From M3 sp045133615 (GTDB lineage: Bacteria; Bacteroidota; Bacteroidia; Bacteroidales; Muribaculaceae), in NCBI GenBank assembly GCA_045133615.1, contig JBGUUQ010000103.1, positions 10,375 through 74,374 of the forward strand: a stretch of 64,000 bases of DNA, given 5' to 3'. Within the stretch, counting starts at the first letter, position 1. The number at the start of each line of letters is the position of its first letter. Positions 35,587-44,862 of the stretch are shown in pieces. The notes beneath the pieces are model-generated. The model ran no database searches, was not told the DNA's origin, and saw only the letters and a list, made by a program, of their open reading frames with translations. The position numbers and the translations under genes are program-made.

Positions 35587-37050
35587 ATGATTAAGTTTAC
35601 CAAAATTGTTGCAACCGTTTCCGACAAGAGATGTGATATTCCGTTTATACAGGATTTGTTTGACAACGGAATGAATGTGGTGCGAATGAATTCGGCACAT
35701 ATTCAACTCGAAGGCTTCCGCCGCATAGTCAACAATGTGCGTGCCGTGTCGTCGCGTATCGGTATTTTGATGGACACGAAGGGTCCGGAAATCCGTACGA
35801 CAACGAATGTTGATGATGCCGATATCGCATTTTCGGAAGGAGACAAGGTGGTGTTTAAGGGCGACCTAAACGGTGTTACTTCTCATGACTGTATCTATCT
35901 TTCTTATTCGGATATAGCCAAGGATGTGACAGCCGGAGTGCATTTTCTTATCGACGATGGGGAGATAGATTTTCTTATCGACTCGATCGATGGAGATACT
36001 ATCTATGCAACAGCACAAAACGGAGGTAAACTGGGTTCTCGTAAGAGTGTGAATATACCGGGAGTGAGCATCAAACTTCCGTCGCTTACCGAACGCGACA
36101 AAATCAATATCGGCTATGCGATAGAACTCGGTGTCGATTTTATAGCACATTCATTTGTGCGCAGCAAGCAAGATGTGCTTGATATTCAGGCTATTCTTGA
36201 TGCTCATAACAGCCCGATTAAGATTATTGCAAAGATTGAAAACCAAGAGGGTATCGATAATTTCGATGAAATCCTTGAGGTGGCTTACGGTATCATGATT
36301 GCCCGCGGAGACCTCGGTATTGAAATCCCTGCAGAACGTATTCCGGGTATTCAGCGCAATCTAATCAATAAATGTATTCTCAATCATAAGCCTGTAATCG
36401 TGGCAACCCAGATGTTGCACTCGATGATAAGCAATCCGCGTCCGACGCGTGCAGAGGTTTCGGATGTGGCTAATGCGGTGTATCAACATACCGATGCGCT
36501 TATGCTGAGCGGAGAGACGGCTTACGGAAAATATCCGGTGGAGGCGGTGGCTACGATGGCCCGTATCGCACGGGAAGCGGAACATTCGCTTACAGCGAGC
36601 ACTATTCCGTCGGTGGAAAACGATGTGACTTCGTTTCTTGCCCGTCAAGCGGTGGCATCATCGGAAACGTTGGGAACTCGTGCAATCATTACGGATAGCT
36701 ATACCGGTCGTACGGCTCGTTATATAGCGTCGTTCAGAGGTAAATATCCTACGTTTGCTATCTGCTATCATGAGCATGTAATCCGATTGCTGGCTTTGTC
36801 GTATGGTGTGGTGGCGCACTATCAGGAGCGCACTTCGTCGTCGCGCCGCTATCTGCGTAATGCGTTGAGCAAAATGATAGAAATCGGACGTCTTTCTCAC
36901 AAGGACCGCATTGCGTATCTCGGCGGTGGTTTCGGAGAGGGTCACGGAACGTCGTTTTTGGAAATCAATAATGTGGGAGAGGTGATGGATAATTACAGCA
37001 CCTATTCACTCCCGAATCTTGAAGATGTGAATCAATGCAAGAAGCTTTAG
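35587..37050 (+). CDS. pyk: Pyruvate kinase
   Basis: Last step of glycolysis, converting PEP and ADP to pyruvate and ATP. From the ATG at 35587 the protein is 487 residues. It starts TKIVATVSDKRCDIP, and has MNSAH, MDTKGPEIRT, KIENQEGIDNFDEIL with the catalytic Lys, MIARGDLGIEIP for metal and substrate binding, and MLSGETAYGKYP. The frame opening at 35503 adds an unrelated leader and was rejected. The last 16 bases overlap the next gene. Confidence 0.96.
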   Translation: MIKFTKIVATVSDKRCDIPFIQDLFDNGMNVVRMNSAHIQLEGFRRIVNNVRAVSSRIGILMDTKGPEIRTTTNVDDADIAFSEGDKVVFKGDLNGVTSHDCIYLSYSDIAKDVTAGVHFLIDDGEIDFLIDSIDGDTIYATAQNGGKLGSRKSVNIPGVSIKLPSLTERDKINIGYAIELGVDFIAHSFVRSKQDVLDIQAILDAHNSPIKIIAKIENQEGIDNFDEILEVAYGIMIARGDLGIEIPAERIPGIQRNLINKCILNHKPVIVATQMLHSMISNPRPTRAEVSDVANAVYQHTDALMLSGETAYGKYPVEAVATMARIAREAEHSLTASTIPSVENDVTSFLARQAVASSETLGTRAIITDSYTGRTARYIASFRGKYPTFAICYHEHVIRLLALSYGVVAHYQERTSSSRRYLRNALSKMIEIGRLSHKDRIAYLGGGFGEGHGTSFLEINNVGEVMDNYSTYSLPNLEDVNQCKKL

Positions 37051-37670
37051 AGCAATATATTCTTGAGCATATAGACAAGGAACCGGAAGGGATGCGTCGT
37101 CTGAATCGTGACACGCATCTCTACCATCTTTACAGCCGTATGTGCTCAGGGCATTATCAAGGTCGATTGCTTAAGATGCTCACGGAGATGATACGCCCGC
37201 GACGTGTGCTCGAACTCGGTACGTTTACCGGATATTCGGCACTTTGTTTTGCAGAAGGACTGCATGGCGATGCCGAGCTTCATACAATCGAAATCGATGA
37301 TGAGCTTGAGGATTTTCTGCGGGAACATATTGCAGCGTTTCCGCATGGAGAACGGATAACACTTCACATAGGCGATGCCACCGAGGTACTGCCTACGATA
37401 GAGGGTGACTTCGATATGGTGTTTATCGATGCCAATAAGCGTCACTATGTGGAATATTACGAATTGGTGTTGCCTCGAGTTGCTCCCGGCGGGTTTATCC
37501 TTGCCGATAATACACTATGGGACGGAAAGGTGACGAATCCGGAAGCTAATCACGACCTTCAGACACGCGGAATCCTCGAATTCAATGCTCTTGTGGCTCG
37601 TGATGAGCGTGTGGAGCGTGTGATATTGCCTATCCGCGACGGATTGACAATCATACGCAAATTGCCCTAA
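37035..37670 (+). CDS. SAM-dependent O-methyltransferase (COMT-like)
   Basis: 211-residue class I methyltransferase of the catechol O-methyltransferase type. The SAM motif is LELGTFTGYSALCFAEGL, followed by IEIDDELEDF, FDMVFIDANKRHYVEYYE and LADNTLWDGKV (metal-binding Asp/Asn). The substrate is unknown. Its ATG lies 16 bases inside the pyk end. In related genomes it sits between pyk and rbfA, as here. Confidence 0.9.
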   Translation: MQEALEQYILEHIDKEPEGMRRLNRDTHLYHLYSRMCSGHYQGRLLKMLTEMIRPRRVLELGTFTGYSALCFAEGLHGDAELHTIEIDDELEDFLREHIAAFPHGERITLHIGDATEVLPTIEGDFDMVFIDANKRHYVEYYELVLPRVAPGGFILADNTLWDGKVTNPEANHDLQTRGILEFNALVARDERVERVILPIRDGLTIIRKLP

Positions 37671-37676
37671 CAAGAC

Positions 37677-37706
37677 TTGCCAAATCACTCGCTTTTTGTA
37701 ACTTTG
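37677..37706 (+). promoter_or_regulatory. Promoter of rbfA
   Basis: TTG at 37677-37679, 19 bases, then TAACTTTG at 37699-37706. This is one of the clearest promoter matches in the window; it starts just after the methyltransferase stop. Confidence 0.65.
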
Positions 37707-37754
37707 CGGGTGTTTAAAGTGTTATCAATTAAGTAACTTCAATAACTATATAAT

Positions 37755-38099
37755 ATGGAATCAACTCGACAAGCCAAAATAGCCCGCCTTATACAAAAAG
37801 AACTCAGTGAAATCTTTCGCCGCGAGACGGCAAAAACTCATGGTGTAATCGTGTCGGTGAGTGCGGTGCGGGTGTCGCCGGACCTTAGCATTGCCCGTGC
37901 ATATCTTTCGGTGTTCCCAAGTGATAAAGGGGAGGAGATGCTTGCAAGCATCAATCGAAGTGCGAAATCGATACGCTATGAGTTGGCTCAAAAGGTGCGT
38001 TATCAGTTGCGCAAAACACCGGAGTTATCATTCTTTATCGACGATTCGCTCGACTATATTCAAAATATCGACAATCTTCTCGGAAAAGAGGGAGAGTAA
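37755..38099 (+). CDS. rbfA: 30S ribosome-binding factor A
   Basis: 114-residue KH-type protein that binds maturing 30S subunits. It has ARLIQKELSEIF at the start, ISVSAVRVSPDLS-type and ARAYLSVFP segments, and ends with LSFFIDDSLDYIQNIDNLL. Normal length. The next gene starts 3 bases later, so they are co-transcribed. Confidence 0.94.
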   Translation: MESTRQAKIARLIQKELSEIFRRETAKTHGVIVSVSAVRVSPDLSIARAYLSVFPSDKGEEMLASINRSAKSIRYELAQKVRYQLRKTPELSFFIDDSLDYIQNIDNLLGKEGE

Positions 38100-38102
38100 T
38101 CC

Positions 38103-39347
38103 ATGTTGACGCTTCGAGTCGCACTCCGCTATCTGTTTGCAAAGAAGACGCACAGTGCGGTCAATGTCATATCGCTAATCTCTGTCGTGGGGGTGGCGGT
38201 GGCTACGATGGCTATTGTGTGTGTGCTTTCGGTGTTTAACGGATTTACCGATTTGGCAAGTTCTAAATTGTCGAAGCTTGATCCGCAGTTGAAAATAACA
38301 CCGACTTCCGGCAAGGTGATTGCAAATGCGGATTCGCTTGTAGCGGTATTGTCGGGGATGGCGCAAATAGAAGCAGCGGCTCCGACGATTGAGGAGAATG
38401 CGCTTGCCATATACGGCTCGCAACAGATGCCGGTGGTAATCAAAGGGGTGACAAGTGATTACGACCGTCTAACCCAAATTCGCGATATAGTGAAGTCGGA
38501 CGGTGATTTTCTGCTATCAGATTCCGTCTATACATTTGCCACGCTCAGTGTCGGTGCGGCGGTGCAACTCGGTGCACATCCGGGATTTTACCGATATTTG
38601 GGGATATATACACCGAAGCGCAAGGGACGAATAAATCCGGCGAATCCGATGACATCGTTTCGCAGCGACTCGCTGCTGGTGGGAGGAGTGTATCAGGTGG
38701 AGCAGGCTGAATATGATGCCGATATGGTGATAATCCCATTGGAAAATGCCCGCAGATTGCTCGACTACACAACGGAGGCCACAGCGGTGGAATTGTGTCT
38801 TGCCGACGGGGTGAAAGAGGCTGATGCAATACGTATCATTTCGGAAATGCTCGGCGACGGTTACAAGGTGAGTGATCGGATGCAACAACAAGAAAATTCG
38901 TATAGAATGATTGAAATAGAAAAGTGGATTACTTTTCTGATGTTGGCATTCATATTAATCATAGCCTCGTTTAACGTAATATCGACGCTGTCGATGCTTG
39001 TCATTGAAAAGGATGCGGATATTGCGACGCTTAATGCTCTCGGCGCAAGTCGGAAGCAGATTTCGCGAATCTTCCTGATGGAGGGATGGCTTATTTCGCT
39101 TGCCGGCGGGGCAATCGGGGTGGCAGTCGGTGTGATATTGTGTCTGGCTCAGCAATGGGGTAAATTTATCAAACTCGGAGGCGATCATGCCGTGATGTCG
39201 ATAGATGCTTATCCGGTGAGGGTTGAGGTTTCGGACTTGATTGCCGTGATAGCATTGGTGGCTGTGGTAGGATGGGTTACGGCAATGGTAACATCGCTGT
39301 TTACACGCCGTCGTATATCTCGGATGGAGAATAAAAGTTGGGGATAG
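38103..39347 (+). CDS. LolC/LolE-type ABC transporter permease
   Basis: 414-residue FtsX-family permease with one N-terminal membrane helix (about 17-43), a large periplasmic MacB-like domain, and three C-terminal helices (about 275-300, 320-345 and 380-400). The LNALGASRKQISRIFLMEGW segment is typical of LolC/E. It is expected to help move lipoproteins from the inner to the outer membrane, together with a LolD-type ATPase not in this window. Placed directly after rbfA, an arrangement seen in Bacteroidales. Confidence 0.85.
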   Translation: MLTLRVALRYLFAKKTHSAVNVISLISVVGVAVATMAIVCVLSVFNGFTDLASSKLSKLDPQLKITPTSGKVIANADSLVAVLSGMAQIEAAAPTIEENALAIYGSQQMPVVIKGVTSDYDRLTQIRDIVKSDGDFLLSDSVYTFATLSVGAAVQLGAHPGFYRYLGIYTPKRKGRINPANPMTSFRSDSLLVGGVYQVEQAEYDADMVIIPLENARRLLDYTTEATAVELCLADGVKEADAIRIISEMLGDGYKVSDRMQQQENSYRMIEIEKWITFLMLAFILIIASFNVISTLSMLVIEKDADIATLNALGASRKQISRIFLMEGWLISLAGGAIGVAVGVILCLAQQWGKFIKLGGDHAVMSIDAYPVRVEVSDLIAVIALVAVVGWVTAMVTSLFTRRRISRMENKSWG

Positions 39348-39407
39348 GCTTTATAATTTCATAAGGATTTCGTAATTTAGCGCAACTTAACCAAATCGAA
39401 TATCCGG

Positions 39408-40676
39408 ATGAAAAAGTTAGCATTATCGTTTATGGCTTCGCTCATGGCATTGAGCGGAATGGCACAAGGTCCCGCCTCGCAAGGCATGCCCGGAGAAAAA
39501 GGCGGGCAAATATCGGGGTACCAAGCATTTATATATACAAGTGATGATCTGTCGGATGAGATTCAGAGAGAAAGCGCACGCTCACGCGGAAGCGCAATCT
39601 TTGATGCCGGCGTGGCTGCCGCTCAAGGGCTTGCCGGAGGATATGTGACCTCGTTTCTCGATTTGGGTGTGAATGCAATCGCTTCGCTTGTCACCAAAAA
39701 TTCCCGCCAAAAAGCGGAGTGGGAAGAGACAGTAGCTCAGGAAAACAAGTGGAATACGACAATCGAAACGCTGTCGGAGGTAAATGATTTCTATGATGAG
39801 ACGTCGTTTGACGGCGCGATGGATCCGAAAGGGATGAGATTTGACGGGATTGGCTGTCTTCGCCGAGAGGGTAACGATACGGTGTTTTATGTGTCGTGTC
39901 ATATCGACCGCAGCAAGATAAACAGGATTATAGACCATTCAAAATTTGAGCTTGTGTTGGATACGCTGATTATCAGCCCTACGCGCTCTAATCTCCCTAA
40001 TTCAAAATTGGATATTCCTTTTTCGTTTGACGAACGCAGAAACTTTAATTTTTCGATGAAAATAAAGTTGTCGTCGTCGTGGATGAATGAGGTGGTGCAA
40101 TTACAGAAAGACCAAGTGCTCGGAGAGTTTACAATCAATGTTCCGGTGACTCAGAAGGCTCTCGATGATAGGGGTTATCTGCGATATGTGCGAAATGAAG
40201 GTGAAACTTCGGCGTACGATGTTGTCGGGGAGAGTTTCATTGTGCCTCGCTCGTATATGGGGTATCGTGACCCGTCGGGACAATATCGTAACAGTTGGGG
40301 TACGGGTGAATATAAGTTGTCGATAGAGTTGAGCGAATCATGCGACGTGACCGAGCAATATCGCAAAAATTGGAAAGAGGACCGCAAGCGTCGAAAGAAA
40401 ATGGAACCTAAAAAGGATTTCATGGATTCGGCATGGCAAGTGGTGAAGAGCCAAAAGTGGGACGAAATGTCGCAGACATGGATAATCACGATATTGAAAG
40501 GTCCGGCCGGAGTGATTACGACGGATATTAATAATAGATTAGGTTTTTCGACGACTACTCAAAGTGGAGCAGGGACATCTGTGCAAACAGCTAAATCCGG
40601 ACAAGGAACTGCTTCTCCGGCAGCCGGTGGTGCCGGACAATCGCAAGGCGGGCCGCAGCAAGGAAGTCGACCATAG
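39408..40676 (+). CDS. Exported protein of unknown function
   Basis: 422 residues with a signal peptide ending near SGMAQ. The mature part has a possible hydrophobic stretch at about 65-95 (GVAAAQGLAGGYVTSFLDLGV), then a beta-rich body including FVPRSYMGYRDPSGQY-like sequence. The C-terminal 40 residues are a low-complexity Gly/Ser/Gln tail. A -7-like TAATTTAG lies at 39373-39380. I do not recognise a named family. Confidence 0.7.
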   Translation: MKKLALSFMASLMALSGMAQGPASQGMPGEKGGQISGYQAFIYTSDDLSDEIQRESARSRGSAIFDAGVAAAQGLAGGYVTSFLDLGVNAIASLVTKNSRQKAEWEETVAQENKWNTTIETLSEVNDFYDETSFDGAMDPKGMRFDGIGCLRREGNDTVFYVSCHIDRSKINRIIDHSKFELVLDTLIISPTRSNLPNSKLDIPFSFDERRNFNFSMKIKLSSSWMNEVVQLQKDQVLGEFTINVPVTQKALDDRGYLRYVRNEGETSAYDVVGESFIVPRSYMGYRDPSGQYRNSWGTGEYKLSIELSESCDVTEQYRKNWKEDRKRRKKMEPKKDFMDSAWQVVKSQKWDEMSQTWIITILKGPAGVITTDINNRLGFSTTTQSGAGTSVQTAKSGQGTASPAAGGAGQSQGGPQQGSRP

Positions 40677-40702
40677 AAATGCCAAATATGACAAGTTTTT
40701 AA

Positions 40703-40734
40703 TTTGCAAGTTGATAGCGATTTACGTATATTTG
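40703..40734 (+). promoter_or_regulatory. Promoter of the endonuclease gene
   Basis: TTTG at 40703-40706, exactly 20 bases, then TATATTTG at 40727-40734: a complete match to the Bacteroidota consensus, 22 bases before the start codon. Confidence 0.7.
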
Positions 40735-40756
40735 CATTCGCAAAAAATACCCAAAT

Positions 40757-42415
40757 ATGAACAGATATTATACCTCGATAGTTTCGCTTGTGATGATAGC
40801 GTTTGTGTCGCTGTGTGCGTCGGCCGATATACCCACGGGTTATTATACGTCGCTCAACGGCAAAAAAGATGTGGCATTGAAAACGGCAGTCCGCGACATT
40901 ATATATAATCATACAGAAGTGTCGTCGTATAGCGATTTGCCACAATATTTTCGCAAAACGGATGCACGTCCCGGAACAAATCAGTGGTGGGATATGTATT
41001 CGGATGAGGTGTTTTATCTGCCATCGTTCAGCGGACTGAATCGCGAACACTCCGTGCCTAAAAGTTGGTGGGGAGGAAGTACTTCGATACCCGCTTATAC
41101 GGATTTGAATCATCTGTATCCATCGGAAATGAATGCCAATTCGGCAAAAAGTAATTATCCGTTGGGAACAGTGCTGACTGCGACATTTGACAATGGCGTG
41201 AGTAAGGTGGGGTATGCCGTTACCGGTCAAGGTGGCGGTGCTGCAAAGGTGTTTGAGCCTGCCGATGAGTATAAGGGAGATTTTGCCCGTACATATTTCT
41301 ATATGGCGACATGCTATGCCGGATATGTGACATGGAAGTACTCATATATGTTTCAAGAAACGGACCTTACGCTCAATGACTGGTCGCAGACTCTTTTGCT
41401 GAAGTGGCATAGAGAGGACCCGGTAAGCGAGAAGGAAATCAATAGAAATGAGGTGGTATTCGGCTTTCAAAACAATAGAAATCCGTTTATCGATTTTCCT
41501 GATTTGGCAGAATATATCTGGGGAAACAAGAAAGGACAGACATTTTCGACTTCTCAAGCGGGAACACCAACCGGTGAAGCAAATCTGATTACACCCACAC
41601 AGGGTATGGAGGTGGACTTTGGAGAGGTCGCTATCGGAAATACGGTGAATCGTCAATTGTTTTTTAATGGAGAGAATCTTACCGGTTCGCTTACGTTGAC
41701 TTTGTCATCGTCGGGTAATCCCGATATGTTTGAGGTGGCAAGCACAAGCATCAAAGCTTCGCTTGTGAATGCCGAGAGTGGATATTGGCTTAATATTACT
41801 TACAATCCTACAGCGATTGGCGACCATACCGGTAGACTCATCATCTCTGATGGCGGTATTACGGGTTCGCGTGGTGTGGCGTTGTCGGGCGGTTGCAGAG
41901 AGGTGCCTACGCTTTCCACTCTTATCGCTACGGAACCGACGGATATAACCGACACTTCATATACTGCCAATTGGGAGGCTTCGGCCGATGATATAGATTA
42001 TTATGTAGTGACTCGTACACGATATGCCGATGGCGGCGGTGCGTCAACGGAAGAGATAGAGGCGGAAAGCAACAGCCTTGAAATAACCGATTTCGACCAA
42101 TCGACGCGAGAGACTTATTCGGTGCAGGCAGTCAGATTGGGCTATCGTTCGGCAATGTCGAATGTGATTACGGTAGACCATGCCGGAATTTCAGGCGTAG
42201 AGATGGATGCTCCGCTTGGAGTGGCGTATTGTCCCGGCGGTGTGCGCTTCGTTTGTGGCGAGGAACATACCGGAGGACGAATCTATGATGCTTCGGGCCG
42301 ATTGGTGCGCACGATTGATGTGATTACCAATAATATGGAGGTAATGCTTCCGTGGGGCGTGTATTTCATCGTGACCGACCAATTGTCGAAACCGATAAGT
42401 ATCATCGTGAAGTAA
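40757..42415 (+). CDS. Secreted endonuclease I family nuclease, probable type IX cargo
   Basis: 552 residues with a signal peptide (about 1-24). The nuclease domain at about 25-270 has NREHSVPKSWWGG and DLNHLYPSEMNANSAKSNYPLG, the EndA/NucM-type active site with catalytic His. After it come an Ig-like segment (about 275-385), a fibronectin III-like segment (about 390-475), and a C-terminal domain ending GGRIYDASGRLVRTI ... WGVYFIVTD ... ISIIVK. That end has the hallmarks of a type A type IX sorting signal. PorZ in the same window fits. Probably degrades extracellular DNA or RNA for nutrients. Confidence 0.88.
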   Translation: MNRYYTSIVSLVMIAFVSLCASADIPTGYYTSLNGKKDVALKTAVRDIIYNHTEVSSYSDLPQYFRKTDARPGTNQWWDMYSDEVFYLPSFSGLNREHSVPKSWWGGSTSIPAYTDLNHLYPSEMNANSAKSNYPLGTVLTATFDNGVSKVGYAVTGQGGGAAKVFEPADEYKGDFARTYFYMATCYAGYVTWKYSYMFQETDLTLNDWSQTLLLKWHREDPVSEKEINRNEVVFGFQNNRNPFIDFPDLAEYIWGNKKGQTFSTSQAGTPTGEANLITPTQGMEVDFGEVAIGNTVNRQLFFNGENLTGSLTLTLSSSGNPDMFEVASTSIKASLVNAESGYWLNITYNPTAIGDHTGRLIISDGGITGSRGVALSGGCREVPTLSTLIATEPTDITDTSYTANWEASADDIDYYVVTRTRYADGGGASTEEIEAESNSLEITDFDQSTRETYSVQAVRLGYRSAMSNVITVDHAGISGVEMDAPLGVAYCPGGVRFVCGEEHTGGRIYDASGRLVRTIDVITNNMEVMLPWGVYFIVTDQLSKPISIIVK

Positions 42416-42448
42416 TATTAGATAATACACAATTATATAACTGTTTTT

Positions 42449-43198
42449 ATGAAGAAATTAGTTTTTGCCATGGTTGCTTTTGTCGGGTTGACGGTTCAAG
42501 CAACCGAGGTTATTGCCCATCGAGGCTTTTGGGATACTGTCGGTTCGGCACAAAATTCGATTGCAGCTCTTGAAAAGGCGGATTCAATCGGTTGTTACGG
42601 CTCGGAGTTTGATGTGTGGATGACTTCTGACGGCGGGTTGGTAATCAATCACGATGCAACGTTCCGCGGGGTAACAATGGAGGATGCCACTGCGGCTGTG
42701 TGTGGTGCAGTGGAACTTCCCAATGGAGAAAATCTGCCTACGTTACAGCAATATCTTGAGTGTGGAAAAAATTTGAAAACCCGCTTGATTCTTGAATTGA
42801 AATCTCTCCGTACTCCCGAACGGGAAACTATAGCCGTAGAGAAGGTTGTGGCGATGGTAGAGCGTATGGGATTGTCGGATAGAGTGGAATATATCGCGTT
42901 TTCACGTCATGCGACAGAGGAGTTCATTCGCGTGGCTCCTGTCGGTACTCCGGTGTATTATTTAGAGGGGGATATTGCTCCTGTGGAGTTGAAACGTATG
43001 GGATGCGCGGGTCCGGATTACAACATTAACGTATTTAAGGCGCATCCGGAGTGGATAGAGGAGTGTCATAGTCTTGGAATGAAAGTCAATGTATGGACTG
43101 TGAACAATTCCGAGGATATGCAGTGGCTTATTGATATGGGGGTCGACTATATAACGACCAACGCGCCGATTATGCTCCAAAAATTGCTGTCTGAATAA
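42449..43198 (+). CDS. Glycerophosphodiester phosphodiesterase
   Basis: 249-residue exported enzyme that hydrolyses glycerophosphodiesters to glycerol-3-phosphate and an alcohol. A signal peptide ends near VQAT. The GDPD motifs are IAHRGFWD with the catalytic His, then SEFDVWMTSDGGLVINHDATF with metal-binding Glu/Asp and the second His. The end has WTVNNSEDMQWLIDMGVDYITTN. It converges with xerD 39 bases away. Confidence 0.93.
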   Translation: MKKLVFAMVAFVGLTVQATEVIAHRGFWDTVGSAQNSIAALEKADSIGCYGSEFDVWMTSDGGLVINHDATFRGVTMEDATAAVCGAVELPNGENLPTLQQYLECGKNLKTRLILELKSLRTPERETIAVEKVVAMVERMGLSDRVEYIAFSRHATEEFIRVAPVGTPVYYLEGDIAPVELKRMGCAGPDYNINVFKAHPEWIEECHSLGMKVNVWTVNNSEDMQWLIDMGVDYITTNAPIMLQKLLSE

Positions 43199-43237
43199 AC
43201 CGGACTATAGAAATCGTTTTAACACGAAGTCCTCGCA

Positions 43238-44146
43238 TTATGATTTATTGCGGGGGTGGTGTGTGAGAATTTCTTGACGCAGGAAGCTGCGGTCGAGGTG
43301 GATGTAGATTTCGGTTGTGGTAATGCTTTCATGTCCGAGCATCTGCTGGATGGCTCTCAGATTGGCTCCGCCTTCGAGCAGGTGGGTGGCAAAAGAGTGA
43401 CGCAAGGTGTGGGGGGAAATATCTTTACGAATACCAGCCAGTTGGCATAGCTGCTTGATGATGTAGAATATCATTACGCGCGATAGTCGATGTCCACGGC
43501 GATTGAGGAAGAGGATGTTTTCTTCGCCGGGTTTGATGTTCATCTCAGCGCGGTCATTGAGGTATGATTTTATCTCATCAATGGCAACGTCAGAAATGGG
43601 AACCATTCGTTCTTTGCTGCCTTTTCCGCGCACAATCAAGTATTGCTCATTGAAATAGATGTGATTTATTTCGATATTGATGAGTTCGGATACTCGCAAT
43701 CCACAGCCGTAGAGTGTTTCGATAATGGCGCGGTTGCGTTGACCTTCCGCTGCGGAGAGATCGATGGCGGCAATCATTCTGTCGATTTCTTCTACGGTCA
43801 GGATTTCCGGCAGGTGGCGTCCGAGTTTGGGGGATTCGAGCAGTTGAGTTGGGTCGGTCTCGATGTATCCGTCGAGTCGTAGGAATTTGAAGAAAGATTT
43901 TATTCCGGAAATGATACGGGATTGTGAGCGTGGGGAGATGCCGAGGTCGTGTAGCTCGGTGACGAAGGCTTGCAGGTCGGCAAGAGTGACGAGACGTAAC
44001 GGCTGCGACAAATCATTAAGATATTGAAGCAGTTTGAGTATGTCGTTGCGATAGGCTTCGCGAGTGTTGTCGGAAAGACCACGTTCGAGAAGCAGATAGG
44101 CGTTGTAGCGACTAAGCAGGTCTTTGATATTGTCGATGTGGCGCAT
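43238..44146 (-). CDS. xerD: Tyrosine recombinase XerD
   Basis: Site-specific recombinase that resolves chromosome dimers at dif with XerC. From the ATG at 44146 the protein is 302 residues. An N-terminal SAM-like core-binding domain is followed by the catalytic domain with Arg in YGCGLRVSELI, the HTLRHSFATHLLEGG His/Arg pair and the IQQMLGHESITTTEIYIHL His/Tyr pair. The frame opens upstream at 44263 but overlaps the next gene. It starts 2 bases after the methyltransferase-like stop. Confidence 0.93.
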   Translation of the reverse strand: MRHIDNIKDLLSRYNAYLLLERGLSDNTREAYRNDILKLLQYLNDLSQPLRLVTLADLQAFVTELHDLGISPRSQSRIISGIKSFFKFLRLDGYIETDPTQLLESPKLGRHLPEILTVEEIDRMIAAIDLSAAEGQRNRAIIETLYGCGLRVSELINIEINHIYFNEQYLIVRGKGSKERMVPISDVAIDEIKSYLNDRAEMNIKPGEENILFLNRRGHRLSRVMIFYIIKQLCQLAGIRKDISPHTLRHSFATHLLEGGANLRAIQQMLGHESITTTEIYIHLDRSFLRQEILTHHPRNKS

Positions 44147-44148
44147 AA

Positions 44149-44862
44149 TCAAAACCAGAGGGAGAAATGTTGGCGAGGTAATCGCCGATAACCGACAATG
44201 ATGCCGATGCGGTCGTTGGAAAAGCTCATGCCGTGGGGAATGGCGGCTATTGTGCGGTTCCACAGTCGTCTTACAATCGGGCTGCGGGAGATGTTGCGCA
44301 CTATGACGATTCCTTCGCGATGCAATACGTCGACAATGGTATCGGCAAGCAAAAGGAAGTCGGGTTCGGATACATCGTTTACGAGTATGAATGGGGCGGC
44401 ATCGGCAATTGCGTGTCGATATGTATCGATGGCTTCGGAGAGAGACGGGCGGCTATCTATTCGCGAGGCATATGGTTGTGTGATTTTATCGTAAATCGTA
44501 TCGTGGCAATTTTTCCCGGTGTAGATTATCAATCGGGAATTGCTGTCGACGTTGAGCATGGCGAATGAAGAAACCCCGTAGGATGTGCCACATTGCAGAA
44601 TCAAGGAGGGGTGGAACCGACATACGATACGAAAAAGCATTTTGGCATTTTTCAATGAAATGACGCGTGGTCGGCGCGTATGTTCTGATGCCAAGAGCAA
44701 GGCTTGTCGGCGTTGGTTTTCGATGTCGGTATAAGCATAATATCGGCATCGTTCACGCAGTACTCTCAATACGAAATCGAATGCAAACGGCGAGTGTATG
44801 CCGAAGCCTTTGCTGCGGCTGTATCGACGTAATGCGGTGTAATATCTGCGTAGCTTATTCAT
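44149..44862 (-). CDS. SAM-methyltransferase-like protein, function unknown
   Basis: 237-residue soluble protein. It starts with a basic helix and the GIHSPFAFDFV segment common to a Bacteroidota-specific family, then has a Rossmann-like part (SLILQCGTSYGVSSFAML, where a SAM loop would be). The family is often annotated as methyltransferase but key acidic residues for SAM binding are not clear here, so activity is unproven. It overlaps the end of the yfhO-like gene by 8 bases and abuts xerD, so all three are one operon. Confidence 0.65.
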   Translation of the reverse strand: MNKLRRYYTALRRYSRSKGFGIHSPFAFDFVLRVLRERCRYYAYTDIENQRRQALLLASEHTRRPRVISLKNAKMLFRIVCRFHPSLILQCGTSYGVSSFAMLNVDSNSRLIIYTGKNCHDTIYDKITQPYASRIDSRPSLSEAIDTYRHAIADAAPFILVNDVSEPDFLLLADTIVDVLHREGIVIVRNISRSPIVRRLWNRTIAAIPHGMSFSNDRIGIIVGYRRLPRQHFSLWF